Source: Isoetes taiwanensis (lineage: Eukaryota > Streptophyta > Lycopodiopsida > Isoetales > Isoetaceae). Taken from it: DNA of 64,000 nucleotides. The notes under the pieces were generated by a model. That model had not been told where the DNA came from, made no database searches, and saw nothing but the letters and a program-made list of their open reading frames with translations. Position 1 is the first letter of the stretch. Each line of letters starts with the position of its first letter. Positions 56,096 through 64,000 of the stretch are shown here, piece after piece. The translations under genes and the position numbers were made by a program. The stretch is taken from the NCBI GenBank assembly GCA_021234155.1, contig JAJEKV010000146.1, forward strand, positions 870,001 through 934,000, in the 5' to 3' direction.

Positions 56096-58222
56096 ATTGA
56101 GGGCCAAATCAATGGATGGGGTCAAGTCCAGTTTGCTTCATGTTTACATAATGTAACACTGTCTCAACAAAAGGATTTTTTTGATTTTTTTCATTATAAT
56201 GGTATTTTTCTATACGAGATAAGGAAGGAAGGAAGGAAGTTTATTTTAACGTCCACGGAGGCCAGAGGCCTATGAGACGGCACAGAACAGGCAAAAAAGC
56301 CAAAAACCCCAACACCAAAAACAAACAATGTAACTGTACAGTAGAACCCTACTACCGGGATGAAAAAACCCCCACTTGGGAGGAAAAACCCTAACAGTAA
56401 GGATGAATACACAAAAAATCTTGTTCCAATCTGAAGTCTAGAAAGGAAGATATAGTCAGTCAAACATGACAGGGTCAAAACAGTTTTCTGTCTTCTGTGG
56501 ACCAATAATGGTTCCCAGAAGGCTGTTTCAATTAAAATTCTATAACTTTTGCATGAAAATAATTCTTTACTTCAAATTTGGTATATAAGTAGTTGACTAA
56601 TTGCTTCATGCATAAAAAATATTTGTTGGCCTGTAAATTGAAGCTTTAGCTTTGACTTATAGTAACAATTTTAAGTGACTTTTAATTGATGTTTATTTTG
56701 TTATATTTGAAGGAAATTTCTTGAAATAGTAGGTCATTGAAAAAATCATATAAGACTGCTTGTATGGATATGAAACCAATGAAAAAACAAGTAAAGAAAA
56801 AGAGCAAAATGCACGATCATAATAAATCAAGAAAGGTTTCTGTACCTAAGACCATTACTGGTCCACAGGTTCATTTTAAATCAATAACTTCTTTACCTTA
56901 TTCGATCTCAAGCTGAATTTTGGAATATTAGTATTTCATGAGATCCTCTATCAATAAAAAATATCTATTCGGAGGTTTGGGCTAAAACTTTTAGTATGAG
57001 TTCTAAGTTATCATCAAATGTTTTCCATAGTTGATCTCTAGATTTGTGCCTTGAAAATGAACTTCAAACACCATATTTCAAAGCTTCCCAAAGTTAAGAT
57101 AGCAATGCAAGATGAACCAAGGAAAAATATAAAAAAGTATAACTAAAGAAAATTAAAATAGACTGCTATGTCGATGCCAATTATTGATCCACATGACCTC
57201 TCATTTAAAAGTCAAGAACATCATCATCTTAATCAATTCTTTAGAATACAGTTTATACCACATTATATATGATATAATATTAGTTGATTAGGAAGAATTG
57301 TCTATCTAAAAGATGATATCAAAGCACAAAAATTAAGTAGTTAAGGGCTACTTTGAATGTATGAGAAAGTCTGCTTACACTTTCAAAGATTATCTTATAG
57401 AGGATGAGAAATTATAATACCATTGTAGGGGACAAAATGAATAGAGCCAACGCAAATAAATAGAGAAATTTTCTCAATCCAGTTGGTTTAATCCTGGACC
57501 TATAAATAGTCCATGCTTATTTATATTCAAATCTTGTATATAATGTATTACTCTAACATGAAATTTGAGATATATATTGCCAACAAAGGTTCAAATTTAC
57601 AAAAATTATAGCCTATCATAAAAGTTGATCTACATATACTATGATCCTACTTAGACTACAACACTCTGGAGCAGCCACACATTGTCTAACTTTATAATAG
57701 TGCAAAGTAAGTAGCTTTCTTCATTTTTTTTTTTTTCTAATAAGACCACACCAAGGACCTCAACATCTTTAATTATCATATATTGAGCCATTTAAAAGGC
57801 TTATGGAAGAAATGTAGTGCAATAAGTTAATATTTGAAGTGAACTAGAAAAATAGGTACGGAAAGTCTTTTGATCTATTTATTTATAGTCGTGGCTAAAC
57901 TTCGTGATATTGTCCTCTATTCATCAATAACCATCACTACCTACATCATTGTTGAGTTTTAGACCTATAAGGGTATAATCAATACACTTTGGAACCATTC
58001 TTTGTGTTCATCCTGTTATATTAAATCTTGTTTAGATCTAGATAATGCATGGTTATACCCTAGTTATACTATATTTATGTTGATAAAGTAATTTTCTATA
58101 TAGAGTTAATTAGAATGCATCATTTACTATCCTTATGAGACTTATAGATGGGGTTTATTGAAGCACTTTAACCCATATTTTTTATTTTGAATTCTGTACA
58201 ATAATTTCTTTAGTTAATAACG
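56096..58222. mobile_element. diverged copy of the interior of the TTAA/TIR element
   Basis: Collinear with 6460-8160 in the same orientation. Shared landmarks include the CAAAAAGATTTTTT and ATTTTTCT.CACGAGAT block, the GACCATTACTGGTCCACAGG motif (56860), GGACC..ATA.TCCATGC (57495) and GACTTATAGATGG (58140). TIRs are not seen, so this is a fragment. A ~190-bp SINE-like sequence interrupts it (56218-56410). Confidence 0.75.
56218..56410. repeat. SINE-like insert in the element copy
   Basis: Starts with (GGAA)n and TTTTAACGTCCACGG, and ends near GGAGGAAAAACCCTAACAG. The related copy at 6.55 kb lacks it. The ACCGGGATGAAAAAACC and GAGGAAAAACCCT strings recur near 20990-21030. Confidence 0.5.
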
Positions 58223-58225
58223 ACT

Positions 58226-58258
58226 AGTTATGGTGCCCGGCGTTGCCGGGCTTTAGCA
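58226..58258 (-). mobile_element. Helitron-like 3' terminus
   Basis: On the minus strand: GCCCGGCAACGCCGGGC hairpin, ACCATAA, CTAG, then T. Same architecture as at 34.72 kb. Body would lie at higher coordinates and is cut by the gypsy LTR at 58.55 kb. Confidence 0.55.
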
Positions 58259-58554
58259 AATGTGGATTGTAGAATGGTTTTGCATTAGTAGGCTTTAGAA
58301 TAGTGTCATAAGAATGCCATGAGTGAATTGGCATTTGTAGACTTTAAGGTGTACTACAACATAGGTATGCAAAGATTTGGCAGCCGATGCAATTCCAATC
58401 TCGAATCTCGCAAGGATCTACTTCTTTTCTATACATGAAACCTCATTCGAGATATCCTAAAATGATTGAACTACTTGTTCAACAACATTTTAACAACCAT
58501 TTATCTAAAGAAGAAAATTGGAAGTCACGACATGATTAAAAGCTTATAATATGT

Positions 58555-58971
58555 GTTAGTCCTGTACGTCCTAATACAGGACTATTCATGCACACGACGG
58601 ACCAGGTCAAGGCCAAGGATCCACATTCAGGCACAGGTCAGTCGTCAAAGGCCCCACAGAAGCCCAAGCCGCCAACGAAGCCGCAGACCACGAAGGCCAC
58701 GGGCACGAAGAGGTCGAGGACAGACAAGTGACGGGCCGTCACCGCCAGCGTCAGCGTCAGCGTGACTTCAGACACCTCAAGAGGCACCGCCAGCAGTCCT
58801 GCAAATCAGGCCTCCTTCTAGGAGTCGGCACCGAGATCTGACAGAGTATCTATGTTGAGCCAAAGGCCATTGTACTATATATATGAGTAGAGCTAGCCTT
58901 CACGGGCTAGATGAGTTTTTGGTCTTATCTCACTTCTGCTTCCTCTCGATTGCAAGAGCTCATGTATCACA
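58555..58971 (+). repeat. gypsy 5' LTR with TATA box
   Basis: 417 bp, begins TGTTAGTCCTG and ends CATGTATCACA. Contains ACTATATATATGAG (58874-58888), the likely core promoter, and a GC-rich upstream half. Confidence 0.75.
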
Positions 58972-59203
58972 ATTGATATCAAAGAGTTTTGTTCTCTTCA
59001 TTGTGTTCTTCATTGTTCTTTTTGTTTTTCTCTTTTCCCTTCCTTAGTTTCTTTTGCAAATCCCGCGTGACACAGCTACCGGATTCTCCCGTTTGATCCA
59101 CGGGTCCTCACAGCAGGGCTGTCTTGCAGGAGTTCCCGAACCCAGACCCCAAACACTGTCGCCGCTGCCGGGTCTGATTTTCTTTTCCTTCCTTCTTTTC
59201 ACC

Positions 59204-60280
59204 ATGTCTGCCCGAGCTTTCACTCCAGAGGAGCTTCTTAGCCAGACGGCGTCTCGCCTGGAGCGCCATCAACGTCGCGAAGTTGCTCGAGATATGTATG
59301 ACACAGGTTATGATATTGAGGGAGGCCATATTCGTTCACGAGCTCAATCGGCGCCACCTACTCCTCATGTTCACTCTCGTCCTGGCTCTCCTCCAGCGTG
59401 CAAACATGTTCCCAACCTCAGTCACCTCATCATACACATGTTCAGCCACCTCCAGTTTATTTCCACACTCCAGAGAGTGCCTACATTCATATCTCCTCTG
59501 GCCATACTCCTCTGCCTTCACAACCATCATCTCCCCCTGGCGGAATGGGTTATCCCCATGTTTCTTTCGCCCCCCCCCCCCTCCCCCCCAGGTTCAGACA
59601 TATCCTCAATCTCCTTCTTTGCAACAGACTCTTCCCGTTTACACTCTTACCGATCTCAAACCTCATGACCACGGACCCCAAGGTCCTCCACCACAGGAAC
59701 CTCCTTTTGCACATCTTCAGGGTCTTTCTGCTCCTTTGCCACCTCATACAGAATCCATGGAAGTTCCGCCACATTCTGTTCCTCCTTATACACTGCCTCT
59801 CTATACACAAGGCCAGTCACAATCTTCTTTTCAGACTCTCAAACTGACCTATCCCACTTTTGGCAGTACAAAAGGCAAACCCTTGGATCAAAGTGCTCAA
59901 GCCCACATGGAAGAATTTGAGGCTCTGGCTGTCCTAAATGGTCACGCTCAACCTCAACTGAAGTTCCATATCTTTTCCACCACGCTGCGTGGATCCCCTC
60001 ATCAATGGCTCATGGCAAACAAAAGCCATTGGAAACAAAACTGGACTGACATGAAGACTGCTTTTCTTTCTCATTATGGCACTACCGATGATGATCAACT
60101 TCTTCTCAAGCAACTCAATGATCTTCAGTAAGAGCCCACGGAATCAGTCCGGGATTTTGAGGATCGTCTTCACATTCTCCTCGGCAAACTTCAAGAGTAC
60201 CCCACGCAAAGCTAGATCCTTGTCTAGTTTCTACAGGGACTTCCTCCGACTATTCGTCTCATGACTGAATACCTGCGCCC
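59204..60280 (+). pseudogene. gypsy gag, frameshifted
   Basis: Starts MSARAFTPEELLSQTASRLE. After a Pro/Ser-rich region that crosses three frames (shifts near 59400 and in the poly-C run at 59570-59588), the retrotransposon gag domain appears: AHMEEFEALAVLNGHAQP, LRGSPHQWLMANKSHW and KTAFLSHYGTTDDDQLL. TAA at 60130-60132 interrupts before ESVRDFEDRLHILLGKLQE. Confidence 0.85.
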
Positions 60281-60432
60281 CAAGACTTTGAGCAGGCCAT
60301 CGACCTTGTCAATCATTCAGTTAATGTTTCCTCTCGCGATGTGGCCCTCCAGGAGCTACCCTTCATTCCTCCTGTCATGGTACCTCAGACTGCTGTTCAG
60401 CCTCAACACTCCAACCCTCAACGCAGTCAAAT

Positions 60433-61752
60433 TTGGTGCCACATCTGCATACTCATCCTACACCCTTCCGACAAAAGATGGTTTATCAAGTCCAGACCAC
60501 ACTTCAGCAACAGACGTCATATCAACCTCCACAGTTTCAAGCACAACCTCCTCAACAGTATCAACATTCTCAGCAGCCACGGGGACAAAGCAACCGTCCT
60601 CCTTTTGATCCTGCTAAAGCTCAGTGCTATCATTGTTTGGAATGGGGTCATACCACCACGGCATGCCCTCAACTTCCTCAAGTTCAAATCCAACTTCCAG
60701 GCACGAATCAAACCATGTCTGTCCGCCTCACGGCCTATCAATTTTGGATCGCAAATGGCAAACAGGGACCTCGACCTGTTCTTCGAAAACCACCACGCGT
60801 GCCTCAACAATCAAGGTATCAACCAGCTCCTGCAGCAACTCCTCAGATGGATCAACAAGCCCAGGAAGAGATTTATCAGGTTCTCAATCCTCCAGTTCAA
60901 CCGTCAAATTGGGTTGGGTTGGTTTCACGCCAGACCAGGGTGTCACGCCCCTTGACCATCCTTCCTCATGATACGCAACCTGCTTTTGCAGTTGACACGA
61001 TCCCTCATGTAAGGACAAAAAGGTTCACTTTGCCCCAGATCTGGATAAACTCATGCCTCATGCCCAAAGTCAGACAAAGTATTCTGAATCTCATGCAAGC
61101 TGCTGAAGGTCGCACACTGGCTAATGTACATGCCACCACCAGAGCTCAGCAACGTCAGGACGCACCTCCATCATCTCAACCTCCACGCTCTCAGACATAT
61201 CCAAATATTGCTGCAGAGGTGGAGTTTCTCAAAGAAGTTGCTGCTTCATTACCACGCACTCCTGCTCCATTGGATACAGCGGATCCATTTTCTCATGTGC
61301 CGTTGGAACTCCAAGAGGAGCTGGTAAAAATCAAAATTCCTTTAAGTCTGGCAACTATTTTGAAACTGTGTCCTGCTCTCAAGGACCAGTTGCCCCTTCC
61401 CACGGTTTTGGTTGGGGCAGTCGTTACCTCCACACCCACGGTACATGCCACGGTGGGCAATCAACAAGTCAACCATGTTCAAATTGACGGGGGTAGTGCT
61501 GTCAATCTCATCACGGATAAACTCCGCAAGCAAATGGGCATCAAACAACTTTATCGTTCCCCATATGACATCAAATTGGCTAATGGCCATATCACGCGCC
61601 CTCAAGGCGTCACGCCTCTTCTACACATCAATATAGGCTATCTTAGATTCCCCTTGGAATTTGGTGTTTGGAAAGCAGGGGAAGATCCAGGTGATTATGA
61701 AATCGGGGAAGATCCGTCAGGCCAAAAGTATCCATTACTGGGCCACGGCTAG
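60433..61752 (+). pseudogene. gypsy gag C-terminus (zinc knuckle) and protease
   Basis: A Gln/Pro-rich linker leads to CYHCLEWGHTTTACP (C-x2-C-x4-H-x4-C) at about 60622. Further on is the aspartic-protease-like block VNHVQIDGGSAVNLIT (D-G-G where active enzymes have D-[ST]-G). The frame stops at 61750. Confidence 0.8.
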
Positions 61753-62399
61753 TCATTACAGATGGTCACCTCAATGCCACCATGGATTTGGAAACTGACA
61801 AGATCATTTCGGTCGAACATGCTGAACCTTCTCTCTCAGACACCGATTCTGACGAAGCACAGAACATTTATCAAGTTTAGGCTCCTCCTGCGAGTCAGCC
61901 TCTGTCATCCTACTCTGGGGCGAGATGACTCTTGATCGGGACCAGGCTGTGGCTGCTTTACTAGACCCCTACCTGGCTCCTTGCAATCGCATCCAACGTA
62001 TCAATCATTTTTCCGATACAGAACTTCCTCCAGACACAGTGGACGTACACGCCGTCATGAAGCAACCATTGCTTGATGAGGCTCAGCAACCACTCTTCTT
62101 CACCACGCAGAGTGCAACTCATCCTGTCATGTTTCAACCTTCTGCTCATGTTGTTCACGACACGGAAGTTATCCCACATATTCAGACTCCTGATGTGGAG
62201 ATAGTGGATGTGGGCAACAATCAGCCTGTCCGCCTTGCTGCAAATCTCCCGACCACATATCGCAAAAGGGCCATCACACTGTTCAAAAAGTTCAAAACAC
62301 ATATTTGCCTGGAGCTACAAAGATCTTCGGGGTATCAACAAAAACTTGGGGGAACTCACCATTCCTACCAAATCAGATGCACGTCCTGTATAGCAACGA

Positions 62400-63000
62400 C
62401 AGTACCGGCTCAACCCCAATTACCGTGACCGAGTCAAGACAGAAATTGACAAACTTCTAGCTGCTGGTTTGATCTATGAGGTCAAACATTCTGAATGGGT
62501 GAGCCCCATTGTCATCGCTCTCAAACACAATGGTAAGATCCGCGTTTGCGTGGACTATCGAAAACTCAATCAGGCCACGGAGCGTGATCATTTCCCACTT
62601 CCCTTCACAAACGATGTTCTGGAAGAGGTCGCTGGTCATGAAATGTACTCCTTCATGGATGGTTTTTCAGGCTACAATCAAATTTCAATCAAAGAAGCTG
62701 ATCAACTTAAGACTACCTTCACTACCCCGTGGGGCACTTTTGCCTACAAGGTGGTTCCTTTTGGGTTATCAAATTCTCCATCAACGTTTCATGCTCTCGG
62801 TTTTTCATGATTATATGAAGGAGAAACCCTTTCTCCAGATTTTTCAAGATGACTTTTCCGCCTACAGTTCCATGGATGACCACCTGGATAAATTAGAGCT
62901 CGTCTTTCAGAAATGTGATGAATCTGGCATTAGTCTCAATCCCGAGAAATACACCTTCTGCGTCACCTCTGGTGTTCTGTTAGGCCATGTGGTCAGTAAA
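62400..63000 (+). pseudogene. gypsy reverse transcriptase
   Basis: EVKHSEWVSPIVIALKHNGK, IRVCVDYRKLNQAT, MDGFSGYNQISIKEAD and YKVVPFGLSNSPSTF are present. A one-base indel near 62798 separates these from the catalytic IFQDDFSAYS (F-x-D-D) and GHVVSKAGI. Confidence 0.9.
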
Positions 63001-64000
63001 GCAGGTATCACCACGGATCCTGCTAAAATCAGTTGCGTGCTTAAAGCTCAAGCACCATCCAATATCAAGGAGACACGTTCTTTCCTGGGCAAGGTAAATT
63101 ATTACTCCACTTTCATTCCTGGACTAGCCGCCATTGTAGATCCCATTCATAAACTCACGGGTGATGAATCCACTTGGGCTTGGAATTCCCAGGCGGATGC
63201 TGCTTTCCAACATTTGAAGCTTTTGCTTACTCAAACCCCTGTGCTTGTTCCTCCTCAATGGGACAAGCCCTTTCATGTACATGTGGATGTTTCAGCGTTT
63301 GCTATTGGTGCTGTTCTTTCTCAAGAATATGATGCGCACACAGACAAACCAAACCGTTATGCCAGCAGAAAACTCAATCCTGCTGAGCGCAACTACTCTG
63401 CCACTGAGAGGGAGCCCTTGGACTTAATTTTTTGTGTCCAATGCTTTCGTCATTATCTCTTAGGGAGTAAGATCAAGTTCTTTGTGGACCATCAAGCACT
63501 TCTCTATCTGATCAACAAATCCACGCCCACGGGCAGAATTGCTCGTTGGGTCCTTCTTCTGCAAGAATTTGCTCCTTTTGAAATTGTTCATAAAGCAGGC
63601 AAATCTCATGTTGTCCCGGATTACCTCTCACGCATTCACACAGATGATCCCTCCACGGGAGTTTCAGATGCTTTTCCTGACGCTCAGCTCTTTTTGGTCA
63701 CGGCCACGCCACACTGGTTTCATCACTTTCAGCAGTATCTCCTCACAGGTGCTCTTCCATCAGAAGACCCAACGCTCTCTCCAGCAAAACTTAAATCCCG
63801 TCACCGTCAATTTCTCCGTGAGGTCCGTGACTACACCATGGTTGCAGGCCATCTTTACAAACGTGGCAAGGATACAGTCCTCCGACGCTGTGTTCTTCCT
63901 CATGAAGTGCCTGATATTGTTCGAGAAGCACATGAAGGGCTAGGTGGAGGTCATTTTCATGGTGACACCACGGCACGCAAAATACTTCTTGCAGGTTATT
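63001..64000 (+). pseudogene. gypsy RNase H and start of integrase
   Basis: One open frame to the window end. RNase H: FHVHVDVSAFAIGAVLSQE, YSATEREPLDLIFCVQCFRH and FFVDHQALLYLINK. The integrase HHCC-type start is LRRCVLPHEVPDIVREAHEG then GGHFHGDTTARKI. Confidence 0.88.

Larger units (their letters stand above)
58555..64000 (+). mobile_element. Ty3/gypsy retrotransposon, 3' end outside window
   Basis: 5' LTR 58555-58971 (TGTTAG...ATCACA), a degenerate primer-binding site (TTGATATCAAAGAG, compare Met tRNA), gag, zinc knuckle, protease, RT, RNase H and the start of integrase. The order RT-RNase H-integrase identifies Ty3/gypsy. Multiple frameshifts and stops make it inactive. Confidence 0.92.

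Noticed and set aside
1-64000. CRISPR arrays, bacterial operons, ribosomal RNA genes
   Set aside because: None seen. Short tandem repeats here are plant minisatellites or LINE monomers without spacer structure.

Overview
This is nuclear DNA of a land plant. It contains intron-rich genes with GT-AG borders, each with clear plant homologues (a cytosolic PheRS alpha subunit, a plant-type purple acid phosphatase, a two-pore K+ channel and a mitochondrial ClpX), set in a dense field of plant LINE, Ty1/copia and Ty3/gypsy elements. I cannot name the species. Modest introns with very heavy, nested transposon load fit a fern, another seed-free plant or a TE-rich seed plant.

Layout. 1-3.3 kb: a minus-strand LINE cut by the window edge (endonuclease, ORF1, and a 5' region built of ~147-bp tandem monomers). 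3.7-4.4 kb: a small cysteine-rich minus-strand ORF of unknown family. 4.8-24.1 kb: a nested block. An old minus-strand coding sequence of unknown, possibly mobile-element, origin is split by a 2.4-kb TIR element with TTAA duplications (6266-8688), a 7.7-kb LINE (9020-16761) and a 6.2-kb Ty1/copia element (17756-24003). Removing each insert with one target duplication restores the reading frame across the junction. 24-28 kb: mostly non-genic, with a tRNA-like repeat and a dispersed repeat.

28.9-34.2 kb: a complete 18-exon PheRS alpha gene (minus), with a copia remnant in one intron. 34.2-43.7 kb: gene-poor repeats, including a Helitron-like end, long direct repeats, and an 87-bp truncated LINE tail whose empty site is preserved in a second copy of the host repeat. 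44.1-46.2 kb: a six-exon purple acid phosphatase (plus). 47.3-49.2 kb: a TPK-type K+ channel (minus), head to head with ClpX at 49.45-55.08 kb (plus, about 15 exons), the two sharing a ~200-bp intergenic promoter. 56-58.2 kb: a second, diverged copy of the interior of the TTAA element. 58.2 kb: a Helitron-like terminus. 58.6 kb to the end: a degraded Ty3/gypsy element with 5' LTR, gag, protease, RT, RNase H and the start of integrase.

The four host genes are housekeeping or organelle/ion-homeostasis genes with no obvious shared pathway. The most unusual parts are the triply interrupted coding sequence at 4.8-24.1 kb and the TTAA/TIR element that interrupts it. All calls come from reading the sequence. 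No database search was possible.
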